Shown here in pieces: positions 54,191 to 63,173 of a stretch of DNA of 64,000 bases (the first letter of the stretch is position 1; the number at the start of each line of letters is the position of its first letter). The stretch is taken from positions 309,821,258 through 309,885,257 of the forward strand of contig NC_073745.1 of NCBI RefSeq assembly GCF_029784135.1. The letters are read 5' to 3'. The notes under the pieces are model-generated. The model was not told the origin of the DNA. It ran no database searches and saw only the letters and a program-made list of their open reading frames with translations. Both the position numbers and the translations under genes were made by a program. The stretch comes from Toxorhynchites rutilus septentrionalis (Eukaryota; Arthropoda; Insecta; Diptera; Culicidae).

Positions 54191-54362
54191 TCAGATATTT
54201 GCAGCAATCGTACACACGCAGCAGCTCGGAAACCAGTAGGTATCCACATACAGACTTTGGCCATCCCCATCCAGCGTCAGTAGCCGCTTCTGGGCGAACT
54301 TCTGCTCGCACTTAGTGTTATACCCGTTCGGTAGATTGCACAAGTTGGAGCACTCGCTTGAC
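54191..54362 (-). CDS. Last exon of a Spatzle/neurotrophin-like cystine-knot gene
   Basis: Secreted Spatzle-family proteins are cleaved precursors whose C-terminal cystine knot binds Toll-type receptors in development, neurotrophic signalling or immunity. This exon encodes the C-terminal half of the knot. It starts after an acceptor (CCCCTCAAATAG, ending at 54363) with one base finishing a codon. It then reads SSECSNLCNLPNGYNTKCEQ, KFAQKRLLTLDGDGQSLYVD, TYWFPSCCVCTIAANI and stops at TGA. Cysteines (C..LC, C-EQ, SCCVC) and the motif RLL.LD..G..LY.D.FPSCCVC are family hallmarks. Usual upstream exons (signal peptide, prodomain, first knot half) are absent and must lie beyond 64000 or be unrecognised. 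It is the only likely host exon in the window. Which Spatzle paralogue it is cannot be decided from 56 residues. Confidence 0.8.
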
Positions 54363-55758
54363 CTATTTGAGGGGAGAAACATGATTTTTTTTTGTTATTA
54401 TATATTTTTTCCTTGTATTTCACATTAATTACTAATCCCGATGAGATAGGGGGAAACACACAAAGCAGAGCGCTTTTTCCTCTTCTCAATCCAAGTGGAA
54501 ACAATTCGGTCTTCAGAACTTCAATGGACCCCACATTATGAGTCGAAAGGGGTTCGTGCTGCGGGAGTGTGTCACTAGGGTTTCTTGCAGGAGAGAACCC
54601 CTCCCTATATGTGCATTAATATTACACAGGTACACGTGAAGTATTAATATACACACTTAAAGTGACGATCTATTTTGCAACCGTTAGGGAGAGACAGTCA
54701 CCTGATGTTTCCTTCCAAGTCAGTCAGTGCACTATTGCGTATCTTCTTTGTTGCAGCTCACTTTTTTTGTTTCTCTCTCTCTTGAGGCAATACGCTTGAC
54801 GTGAACTTGAAAACTCCCTTGCACGCACCGGAAGACTCGAAAGTGCTGAAGGAATTTTCCGAATCGCAATCGCACTTGCACACGCAGTTCCAATTATGAA
54901 AGCGTGTTCCGTTGTTACCGAGTACAAAAGTATAACCCCCGTTTCCATAATTTATCATATGCAAACCCAAGGATTTGTTCCCCTGGCTTCGCGACTCTCT
55001 GCTAGGGAGACATGCGAGAATTAACCTGGGGATGGACCCTTGTGTACACAATATTCCGCGCGATGAGAGCCATTTCATCAGCGCTAAAAGGCCAGGAGGG
55101 AATCGAAGAAATGTGGAGTAATGTACTTGTAAGTGCGCCATTGAACCGTGATGAAATAATAATTTAACCGTAGGTCAGGTTTGTTGTTAGATGGGTGATT
55201 ATTTTCATTGATATTGATATCGGTTGGATTCGACACCCGCTCGGTGAGAAGAGCTACTCGCTTAAAAAGAACAAAGAATTTCGTTTCGCAGAGATGTAGA
55301 GAAAGCACACATCAAGCACTGTTCATGGTTGTTTGTTCTACTCACCGCCTGGTGGCGCACATGCTTCCGTTTACAGTGCGTTTCATTTCGAACGATCCCG
55401 CTGACAATTAGGTTAGGAAAAATTTTAACGGTTTAACGTTTCTGAATTCGAATTCCGTTTAAAAACACTGAACAACTTTTGACGTGGGACTACGTCTAAC
55501 CGGAATATATGGAGGGTAAAAGGATAACCTAAACACAGAACATGCAGGAAAAAATGAAAGATTTCGAATGCTTATAGCTTGAACATTTCGTACTGGATAG
55601 GAGAGATGTTTGCATCACTTGATAGGGAATATTTCTACGCATCTATCGCAACTAACAAAATGTTGTTTTTCATTAGATAAACAATTGAATAACTGTAAAA
55701 TATTAGGCGTTATCTAAACGCCCTAACTGCATCGTTTTGATTGGCCCGATTTACGGTT
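54363..55758 (-). other. Probable intron of the Spatzle-like gene
   Basis: No further exon was found on the minus strand between 54363 and the tandem array. The polypyrimidine tract next to the acceptor is short (TTTCTCCCCTC). ORFs at 54724-55141 and elsewhere have no cystine-knot residues. TTGACGTGGGACTACGTCT at 55478-55496 resembles a family A end. Confidence 0.5.
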
Positions 55759-56290
55759 TCCCTAACACAGCCATCAAAACCAAGCAGCCTTGGGGAAATC
55801 GGCATTGCAAATACATGAAAGTAGGGGGACTTTTGTTCTCATCGAAAAATGTTCCCTAACACAGACTTTAAAACCAAGCAGCGAAATCGGCATTGCAAAC
55901 ACACGAAAGAGCCTAGAGGCGAGCGAACTGAAAAGTTTAAACCCTCTTAAAGCCAAAAAAGAAGAAAAAGAACACACGAAAGTAGGGGGAGGTTTTGTTC
56001 CCACCGAAATGTGTTCCCTAATAGAGATTTCTAAACCAAGGTGCCTGGAGAAATCGGTATTTCAAATTCATGCAAGTCGGGGGTATTTTTGTTCCGACTG
56101 GAATGTGTTTCCCTAACACAGACTTCAAATCCATGGAGCGTGGGGAAATCGGCATTGCGAATTCATGCAAATCGGGGGTATTTTTGTTCCGATTGAAATG
56201 TGTTTCCCTAACACAGACTTCAAAACCGAGGTTTCTGGGGAAATCGGCTCTGCAAATAAATGCAAACTGCGAGTACTTTTGTCCTCGCTT
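55759..56290 (+). repeat. 95-bp tandem repeat, about five copies
   Basis: GAAATCGG starts at 55795, 55883, 56050, 56145 and 56240. After removing the insert at 55910-55970 and its extra duplication the period is 94-95 bp (88 in the first interval because of a short deletion). Units have CCCTAACACAGACTTCAAA, CCAAG, GGGGAAATCGGCATTGCAAA, and TTTTGTTC. ORFs across it on both strands are repeats of the same peptide and are probably not genes. Confidence 0.93.
55910..55970 (+). mobile_element. 61-bp mini-retroposon with 12-bp target duplication
   Basis: AGCCTAGAGGCGAGCGAACT, GAAAAGTTTAAACCCTCTTA, then AAGCCAAAAAAGAAGAAAAA-type tail. AACACACGAAAG is duplicated at 55898-55909 and 55971-55982. It is inserted in one unit of the tandem array. 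It is the same family as 16387-16441 and 24070-24124. Confidence 0.9.
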
Positions 56291-56690
56291 GCCTTTGTGC
56301 AGAGTGGTATATGCCTGTCCTAACATGATCTTCTAAACTTAGGAACCTGGAAAAATCGTGCAGACACTAGAAGCGAATGAACTTCCCAGTTTCAAGCAAA
56401 TTCGAGATTCGAGAAGTATGTACACTTTTGGGATGTAAACTTCAGAGGGAAATGTAAAATAAAATAATCGTTTGATAATTTTTCTTTGTCTTTATTGGAA
56501 AGATTTTCAGCCTTAGGCTGGTTCATCAAACGTTTGATAATTCTTCCGTACATATATTTTGTTCTAGTCATCATACCAAACGTAAAAAGTTCGTCATTAA
56601 ATTTACTTGTAACGAAGAACAATCAATCACAATAAATGAATTGACTTTACACGGCATTTGTTCATTTTTTTCACTCACAGAGCAAATATA
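56291..56690. other. No gene seen
   Basis: AT-rich. 56366-56395 (AGAAGCGAATGAACTTCCCA) is a degenerate relative of the mini-retroposon head. Confidence 0.45.
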
Positions 56691-57082
56691 TTTTTTTTTT
56701 TTTTTTTTATAATTCGTTTATTTGTACAGGCTCAGTTACATAGGTTTAAAGAAGCCAAACTCTCAACTATACTTTTACTATTAACATGTTTTCTTAATTC
56801 TACGGTTAATGAAATAGGAAACCGATTACTCGCGGTCGACTCGAGTTTAGAAGGGTGACACATTTTCTTTAGGAAAAGGATGGGATGTAAGGAGATTGTA
56901 ACCATGTTCACACTCACGCTCACACTCACTTTCACATTCATACTCACACATCACACTGAATTCTTAAACTATCCTCACATCTAATATGTATTAACAATTT
57001 AACTTATTCTAATGTTAGGGAACCGATAGCTCGCGAAGGACGAAAAGGAGGAGAAAATGGGGGGGAAAGGATGTAAGAACAA

Positions 57083-60000
57083 TCACACTCGAAGATCGAT
57101 ATCTTTAAGGAAAACATATATTTGGGACATGTAATCAAGGTCTAACCGAGCCAACACATCTCTCACCGGCACATTGGGCTGCCTTCCTCGAGCCCGAAGG
57201 GAGTTTTCTAAATTCGATCTGGCGACAAAATATAGCTCGCACGACCAAACAACGTGTTCGATGTCGTGGTAACCATGGCCACAAACGCAGAGATTGCTGT
57301 CGGCAAGCTTGAAACGAAAAAGCAGCGCATCTAAAGAACAGTGATTGGACATGAGTCGGGAGAAGGTCCGAATAAAGTCCCGACTCAAGTCCAGACTTTT
57401 GAACCATGGTTTGAGGCTAACCTTAGGGATAATCGAGTGGAACCACCGGCCCAATTCATCTTCGTTCCACTTGCGTTGCCAGTTAGCGATGGTATTTTTA
57501 CGAACTAAAGAATAAAATTCATTGAAGGCGATTTGACGCTGATAAATATCGCCTTCAATTGCACCTACCTTTGCTAATGAGTCAGCCCTCTCATTACCCG
57601 AAATGGAGCAATGTGAAGGGACCCAGACAAAGGTAATGACATAACAGCGTCTGGATAAAGCACTCAAAATTTCTCGTATTCTCTCAAGGAAGTACGGCGA
57701 GTGCTTTTCCGGCCTCACTGAACGGATAGCTTCGACAGAGCTAAGACTATCCGTTACAATGTAATAGTGTTCAACAGGTCGTGAGGCGACGCTGTCCAGC
57801 GCCCAATGAATTGCTGCCAATTCAGCAATATACACTGAGCAAGGATACTGAAGACTGTGTGAGGTGCTAAAAAAATTGTTGAACACTCCAAATCCTGTGG
57901 ACTCATTCATAGAGGACCCATCAGTAAAGTACATATTATCACAATTGACACGCCCATACTTTGCTTTGAAGATCGTAGGAGCGATCCTCGATCGAAGATA
58001 ATCTGGAATTTCATGGATTTTCTCCTTCATGAACAGATCAAAATGTACAGAGGAATTGGTGTAGTCAGGAAAACAAACACGGTTGGGAGTATACGAAGAA
58101 GGATCAACCTGCATGGAGATGAATTCATGATATGAACTCATGAATCCGGAGTGAAAATTTAGCTCGATCAGCTGCTCAAAATTTGCGATCCCCAATGGGT
58201 TCATAACCTTACACCGGATGAAGAACCGAAGGGATAATAAATTGAAGCGATCTTTTAGTGGGAGTACGCCTGCCAAAACCTCGAGACTCATGGTATGCGT
58301 TGAGGGCATACATCCCAACGCGATACGGAGACAAAGATACTGAATTCGCTCGAGTTTAATGAGGTGTGTTTTGGCAGCTGATAGAAAACAGAAACTGCCA
58401 TACTCCATCACTGAGAGAATAGTTGTTCGATACAACATTATAAGATCTTCTGGGTGGGCTCCCCACCAGGTGCCGGTAATTGTACGGAGAAAGTTTATTC
58501 TTTGTTGACATTTTTTACTCAGATACCTAATATGGGCCCCCCAAGTACATTTGGAGTCGAACCAGACCCCAAGATACTTGAATGACATAGCATGAGTGAT
58601 CGGTTTACCCAAAAGTTGAAGCTTTGGTTTTGCTGGTCTATGCTTCCTAGAAAAAACCACCATCTCTGTTTTCTCCGTGGAGAATTCGATCCCTAGCCCA
58701 ATGGCCCAGGTTGAAAAATTGTTCAAAGTATCTTGTAAGGGTCCTTGCAGGTCGGATTCGTTTGATCCTACGACAGACACCACTCCATCATCTGCAAGTT
58801 GTCTTAGGCTGCAATTTTGTGTAAGGCAATTGTCGATGTCGCTTACATAGAAGTAGTACAAAAGGGGGCTTAAACATGAGCCCTGGGGGAGTCCCATGTA
58901 GGAGACCCGACTTACTGTCGAATCCCCGTGAGAAAAATTCAAATGTTTCTCACAAAGCAAGTTATATAACATATTATTCAATAGAGGCGGCAGACCCCGA
59001 GAGTGTAATTTGTCTGACAGGACCTCTATTGAAACTGAATCAAACGCCCCCTTTATGTCCAAGAATACTGAAGCCATTTGTTTTTTTTCGGCGTAAGCCA
59101 TTTGAATTTCTGAAGAAAGCAACGCAAGACAATCATTCGTCCCCTTGCCCCTGCGGAACCCATATTGTGTATCTGAGAGTAGGCCATTCGTTTCAACCCA
59201 TCGATCAAGGCGAAACAAGATCATTTTCTCCAACAATTTCCGTATACAAGACAGCATTGCTATTGGGCGGTACGAATTGAAGTCGGACGCGGGTTTTCCG
59301 GGTTTTTGAATAGCTATAACTCGTACTTGTCTCCAATCATCTGGAACAATATTATGTTCCAGAAACCGATTGAATAAATTCAACAAGCGATGTTTCGCCA
59401 CACCAGGGAGGTTTTTCAACAAGTTGAACTTAATTCTATCCGATCCTGGAGCCGAATTGTTACAAGAAAGGAGAGCAAGAGAGAATTCTACCATCGAAAA
59501 CTCGGAATCAAGATCGCACCTATCTTGTGGTATGTCTCGAACAATTTTTTGCACAGGAGCGGAATCGGGACAAACCTTCCGTGCAAAATTAAAAATCCAT
59601 CGATGTGAATATTCTTCGCTTTCATTCGTTGATGAGCGATTTCGCATGTTTCGAGCCACTTTCCATAATTTTTTCATTGACGTTTCTCGTGACAAACCTC
59701 CCACGAAATTTCGCCAATAAGCACGTTTTTTCCCTTTGATCAAATTTTTGAACTGATTCTCAAGGGCTAAATACATTTGAAAATTTTCAGGGGTTCCACG
59801 TTTCCGAAAAGCTTTAAATGCATTCGATTTTTCTACATAAAGCTTGGAACATTGGCTATCCCACCATGGATTGGGAGGCCTTCGGCGAATGGTGGAACCT
59901 GGGATGGGTTTCGTTTGAGCGCGAACCGCGCTGTCATATATCAAACGAGAAAGGAAGTTATACTCCTCCAATGGAGGTAAACCATCTCTGGAATTGATGG

Positions 60001-60766
60001 CTAGAGCAATCGCGTCCGCATATTTTTTCCAGTCAATGTGTCTTGTGAGGTCATATGCCATGTTTATAGATTCAGAAGAATTCGACCCTATGGTGATGGA
60101 AATTTTGATTGGCAAGTGATCACTACCGTTGGGGTTCTGGATTACATTCCACTTGCAATTTAACGATAGTGAATTCGAGCAAAGCGAGAGGTCAAGAGCA
60201 CTAGGGTTAGCAGGAGGTTTAGGTACACGTGTTGTTTCCCCAGTGTTCAAAATGGTCATATTGAAGCTGTTACAAAGTTCATATATCAACAATGAACGAT
60301 TGTCGTCGTACTGTTCCCCCCAGGCAGTTCCGTGAGAGTTGAAGTCTCCCAAGATCAATCGTGGCTCAGGAAGGAGTGAGCACATGTCATCAAGTTGTTT
60401 GCGGCTAACCGCAGCTCTCGGAGGCCAATACAAGCTGACAATACAGAGGTCTTTGCCTCTGATGTTTGCATGACAAGCAACAGCTTCGATCCCTCCAATA
60501 GTTGGAAGGTCAATTCTAAAAAATGAGTGGCACTTATTGATCCCCAATAGTACCCCTCCGTATCTATCATCACGGTCCAAGCGTATAATATTAAAATCGT
60601 GGAAAGAGATATCATCTCGCGAAGAAAGCCAAGTTTCGGACAGAGCAAAAACATCACAATTGAAGTTATGAATTAAAAATTTGAATGTATCCAATTTAGG
60701 GATAAGACTACGACAATTCCACTGTAAAACAGTGATATCTCCGACCTCTCTATTTGAATTAGACAT
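57083..60766 (-). CDS. ORF2 of the I-type element: endonuclease, RT, RNase H
   Basis: Copies the element RNA into DNA at a nicked target. Numbering here counts a 1228-residue frame starting one codon (TTG) before the first ATG. APE endonuclease occupies 1-225: QWNCRSL at 16, SETWL 44-48, GDFNSHGTAWG 141-151, GSDHLP 215-220. RT is at about 485-740: YRPIAMLS 500-507, FLDIKGAFDS 569-578 with catalytic Asp 571, GLPQGSCLSP 626-635, LADD 658-661. RNase H is at 945-1070: TDGSS 949-953 (Asp 950), AELAA with Glu 983, TDS 1006-1008 (Asp 1007), PSHC 1051-1054, ERADSLA 1060-1066. A CXCX8HX4C motif is at 1161-1177. The ATG at 60764-60766 overlaps the ORF1 stop, suggesting translation by reinitiation or stop-start coupling. 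The frame has no interruption. Confidence 0.94.
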   Translation of the reverse strand: MSNSNREVGDITVLQWNCRSLIPKLDTFKFLIHNFNCDVFALSETWLSSRDDISFHDFNIIRLDRDDRYGGVLLGINKCHSFFRIDLPTIGGIEAVACHANIRGKDLCIVSLYWPPRAAVSRKQLDDMCSLLPEPRLILGDFNSHGTAWGEQYDDNRSLLIYELCNSFNMTILNTGETTRVPKPPANPSALDLSLCSNSLSLNCKWNVIQNPNGSDHLPIKISITIGSNSSESINMAYDLTRHIDWKKYADAIALAINSRDGLPPLEEYNFLSRLIYDSAVRAQTKPIPGSTIRRRPPNPWWDSQCSKLYVEKSNAFKAFRKRGTPENFQMYLALENQFKNLIKGKKRAYWRNFVGGLSRETSMKKLWKVARNMRNRSSTNESEEYSHRWIFNFARKVCPDSAPVQKIVRDIPQDRCDLDSEFSMVEFSLALLSCNNSAPGSDRIKFNLLKNLPGVAKHRLLNLFNRFLEHNIVPDDWRQVRVIAIQKPGKPASDFNSYRPIAMLSCIRKLLEKMILFRLDRWVETNGLLSDTQYGFRRGKGTNDCLALLSSEIQMAYAEKKQMASVFLDIKGAFDSVSIEVLSDKLHSRGLPPLLNNMLYNLLCEKHLNFSHGDSTVSRVSYMGLPQGSCLSPLLYYFYVSDIDNCLTQNCSLRQLADDGVVSVVGSNESDLQGPLQDTLNNFSTWAIGLGIEFSTEKTEMVVFSRKHRPAKPKLQLLGKPITHAMSFKYLGVWFDSKCTWGAHIRYLSKKCQQRINFLRTITGTWWGAHPEDLIMLYRTTILSVMEYGSFCFLSAAKTHLIKLERIQYLCLRIALGCMPSTHTMSLEVLAGVLPLKDRFNLLSLRFFIRCKVMNPLGIANFEQLIELNFHSGFMSSYHEFISMQVDPSSYTPNRVCFPDYTNSSVHFDLFMKEKIHEIPDYLRSRIAPTIFKAKYGRVNCDNMYFTDGSSMNESTGFGVFNNFFSTSHSLQYPCSVYIAELAAIHWALDSVASRPVEHYYIVTDSLSSVEAIRSVRPEKHSPYFLERIREILSALSRRCYVITFVWVPSHCSISGNERADSLAKVGAIEGDIYQRQIAFNEFYSLVRKNTIANWQRKWNEDELGRWFHSIIPKVSLKPWFKSLDLSRDFIRTFSRLMSNHCSLDALLFRFKLADSNLCVCGHGYHDIEHVVWSCELYFVARSNLENSLRARGRQPNVPVRDVLARLDLDYMSQIYVFLKDIDLRV

Positions 60767-62357
60767 CAAGAGAGATAATCATTGCAAGGAGGGGCCATGT
60801 TTGCATCAATTGTTGCAAAATTGTCTTTAATACTGGAAGCATTGAGATGACAATGGTTCTGATGGAGTCGGAAACATTAAAACACTTGAAGATTTGATCC
60901 AAAAGGTCAGACAACTTTATAAATCCCGATTGGGAAGTTGAACTGGACGGAAAAATAGGGACAGTTGGGGTTTTTGATGTCCCTTCGAGTGCTGGGTCGT
61001 TCGAAGATGAAATATTCCCACGGAAGCCAGGAGGAACCTGATTTTGCTTGTCCGCTGCACTCGATTTTTTAGGCAAGCTAACAGAGGATATAACCGTGGG
61101 GACTTGTTCTTGAACTTTGGGAGTGGTCACATTTTTGCGCCGGGGATTCCCTTTGAAAATAAACGGTGTGCCCTCGCTAGCTGTGTCCGCTTCCATTTCA
61201 TCAACTGGCAACGCGGAAAAGGTATTGTGTGTTGAGATTGGTTGTTGTTGTTGAGCCAGTAGAGAAGCGCCCTTTAAAATTTCCGCAAAAGTACGTTTCG
61301 AGCGTTCCTTTAAAGAGCGCTTCTGCTTCTCCCAGCGACTCTTGTAAGTTTCACAAGCTGAGAGCACGTGTGGGGATCCCCCGCAATATGGACACTTATG
61401 CTCAGTCGCACTGCAGGATTTCCCCACATGTTGCTCTCCGAAAGTGGCACAGCGCTCCTTGTTGGCACAATAATCTGCTGTGTGACCAACTGACTTGCAT
61501 TTGTTGCAAGTCATGGGCTTTGGCACGAAGAGTCGCAGTGGTAGCCTCAATTTGTCTACCATAACGTAGTCAGGGAGGGCGGAACCAGCAAAAGTTACTC
61601 GAAACGAGTCGGACGGCGTGAATTTTGTTTTTCCCTCTTCCTGGGACACTTTTCCTAACTGTTGGCAGTCCAAAATTTTAACTATCGACCGAGGAAGCTT
61701 TTTAAATCTGCCATCTCCCTTTTTTATAAATTCGCTCGTCAGACCCGTTTCTGTAATCACCCCCGAAATTTCTACGTTATGGCAGGGCACATAGGCGCGA
61801 TATTCTAGGATGAATCTATTGTCGACAACAATCTCGTTAGCTTGCTTCCGATCAGCCACGACAACACGCAGTTTGTTCGGTCTAACCTTTCTCATTTCGA
61901 CCACGGAGGAATAATTTTTTGTCAGATCTTTCATAATCTGAATGACGTTCAGCGATTTCCCGTTGGGTTTGGGCCGGAAGAAAACAACCCATGGACCAGT
62001 TCCAGGTGCATCCTCTGGATAAACCTTGACACGGGGAGAGGACAAAACAGAAGAAGAAGACGAGGACGAGGTTTGGGCGGGAACGGGGACGGTAGAGGGG
62101 GGAGATGAGGTGGATGGTTGAGAGGGATCAGGAGCAACAGATGAGGAATGCGAGGTCGATGGTTGAGTTAAAACGGGGGGGTTCGGGGGATGAGTGGCGA
62201 GGTTTGTGGATTTCTTAGAGGGGGGCTTTTTAATCGACGACTCTTCTGTATCACACGGAACGCGCTTAAGCGATTTTCCGGCACCTTTTTGTGCAACGGA
62301 AAAGGAGTCATCGAAGGAGATCTCCATATTAAAAGACCCCCCACCTTCATCCATCAT
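60759..62357 (-). CDS. ORF1 of the I-type element: gag-like nucleic-acid-binding protein
   Basis: A 532-residue RNA-binding protein that would package the element RNA. Residues 40-110 are a Pro/Ser/Thr-rich linker. Residues 120-200 (GPWVVFFRPKPNGKSLNVIQ, VVEMRKVRPNKLRVVVADR) resemble the RRM-like fold of I and jockey ORF1 proteins. Zinc knuckles follow: CX2CX4HX4C at 284-297, a second at 303-315 where the second Cys is Phe 306 (CATF), and CX2CX4HX4C at 322-335. The C-terminus is Ser/Gln-rich and ends in a hydrophobic stretch. The start is the first of two ATGs at 62355-62357. Its stop codon TAA overlaps the ORF2 start in ATGTCTAA. Apart from the missing Cys it looks intact. Confidence 0.92.
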   Translation of the reverse strand: MMDEGGGSFNMEISFDDSFSVAQKGAGKSLKRVPCDTEESSIKKPPSKKSTNLATHPPNPPVLTQPSTSHSSSVAPDPSQPSTSSPPSTVPVPAQTSSSSSSSVLSSPRVKVYPEDAPGTGPWVVFFRPKPNGKSLNVIQIMKDLTKNYSSVVEMRKVRPNKLRVVVADRKQANEIVVDNRFILEYRAYVPCHNVEISGVITETGLTSEFIKKGDGRFKKLPRSIVKILDCQQLGKVSQEEGKTKFTPSDSFRVTFAGSALPDYVMVDKLRLPLRLFVPKPMTCNKCKSVGHTADYCANKERCATFGEQHVGKSCSATEHKCPYCGGSPHVLSACETYKSRWEKQKRSLKERSKRTFAEILKGASLLAQQQQPISTHNTFSALPVDEMEADTASEGTPFIFKGNPRRKNVTTPKVQEQVPTVISSVSLPKKSSAADKQNQVPPGFRGNISSSNDPALEGTSKTPTVPIFPSSSTSQSGFIKLSDLLDQIFKCFNVSDSIRTIVISMLPVLKTILQQLMQTWPLLAMIISLDV

Positions 62358-62970
62358 TTATGTGACTGATAATTGCAATAGTTTGAATGATTCCTATAAC
62401 CTAATAAAAAAAAAACAAAGAAAAACAAAAAATAATATAACTACTTGCTAACGCACACCAGTGCGATGATTGCGGTAACGGCTGCTGCTCGATCGGATGA
62501 TTGCAGACGCCGCTGCGATTGTGCACTTTTTCAGTCCGGTGCTCGTTCTCACGTTCTCACTCACAGCGATTCACACGAGATGCACCAGTACAATTGAACT
62601 TAGCGATCGGCTGATCGCGTGTTGGGCGCTCGGCACAAATGAAATGGTGTATCACACCACTAAGCGCGTTCTTCCACACTGATATTGTGTGCGTGCGACT
62701 GACCACCGTGTCCGACTCCAATTTGCGATGGCGATGAATTGGCGAGAAATGAAAGCCAGCCACTTTGGCAGGCCTTGTTGCGGCTTCTCCACTCGCTGAT
62801 TGCGAGGTTGAACACAATGTCCACAAGACCACGGTAAACGCGTGATAATAAAAACACCAGGGCGAGTAAGGTTAATAACAGCTTACAGCACTCGATCACG
62901 ATTACGGGAACGCGAAAGTAAACGACTGATTGCTTGCGCTGTCCAGACTTGAATGAATTTTAAAGAAGAT
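62358..62970 (-). other. 5' untranslated region of the I-type element
   Basis: About 610 nt between the 5S-like segment and the ORF1 start. It contains repeated GATGATTGC-type words near 62465-62510 and ORFs of fewer than 95 codons without domains. I-type elements use an internal promoter in this region, but no core motif can be fixed by eye. Confidence 0.5.
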
Positions 62971-63027
62971 GCCAACGACACGCGACGTTCCCAAGCGGTC
63001 ACCCATCTAAGTACTGATCGCGCCCGA
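62971..63027 (-). pseudogene. 5S rRNA-like 3' half next to the I-type element
   Basis: On the minus strand TCGGGCGCGATCAGTACTTA, GATGGGTGACCGCTTGGGAA, CGTCGCGTGTCGTTGGC. Compared with an arthropod 5S rRNA recalled from memory this is about positions 62-118, with roughly six differences in 57. It includes the region of the Pol III C box. The 5' half of 5S is absent: 63028 onward is unrelated. It lies in the sense orientation and runs straight into the 5' untranslated region of the I-type element. Confidence 0.85.
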
Positions 63028-63116
63028 TAAGTATATTGAACTCAATTGAATTTGGAAACTGTTTCATTCAATCAAGAATTTAATCAATACAAACGAATGA
63101 TTGCTAAGCTAAGGTA

Positions 63117-63173
63117 GTTCCACGTCAACCTTGCGGTTATATCATAGATATAACCCACTCATTTTTTTTACAG
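63117..63173 (-). repeat. Family A end-like fragment
   Basis: The minus strand has GAGTGGGTTATATCTATGAT, ATAACCGCAAGGTTGACGTG, GAACTACC, closely matching the left end of family A at 3219-3265 and 34857-34910. Confidence 0.75.

Larger units (their letters stand above)
56691..62970 (-). mobile_element. Full-length I-type non-LTR retrotransposon
   Basis: About 6.3 kb on the minus strand. There is a 5' untranslated region (62358 to about 62970), ORF1 (60759-62357), ORF2 (57083-60766), a 3' untranslated region of about 370 nt and a poly(A) tail seen as poly-T at 56691-56709. Both ORFs are open. It lies in the probable intron of the Spatzle-like gene, in the same orientation. RNase H in ORF2 and three zinc-knuckle positions in ORF1 fit the I group better than jockey. 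A 5S rRNA-like segment abuts the 5' side. Confidence 0.88.

Noticed and set aside
54724..55141. A second, upstream exon of the Spatzle-like gene in the 127-codon minus-strand ORF
   Set aside because: The cysteine pattern (CVCKCDCDSE) does not fit the first half of the knot and no splice sites are convincing.
55790..56326. 108- and 102-codon ORFs over the 95-bp array
   Set aside because: They exist because the repeat has no stop in some frames and are present on both strands. There is no sign of a protein.
58876..62108. Plus-strand ORFs across the I-type element
   Set aside because: Antisense shadows of ORF1 and ORF2.
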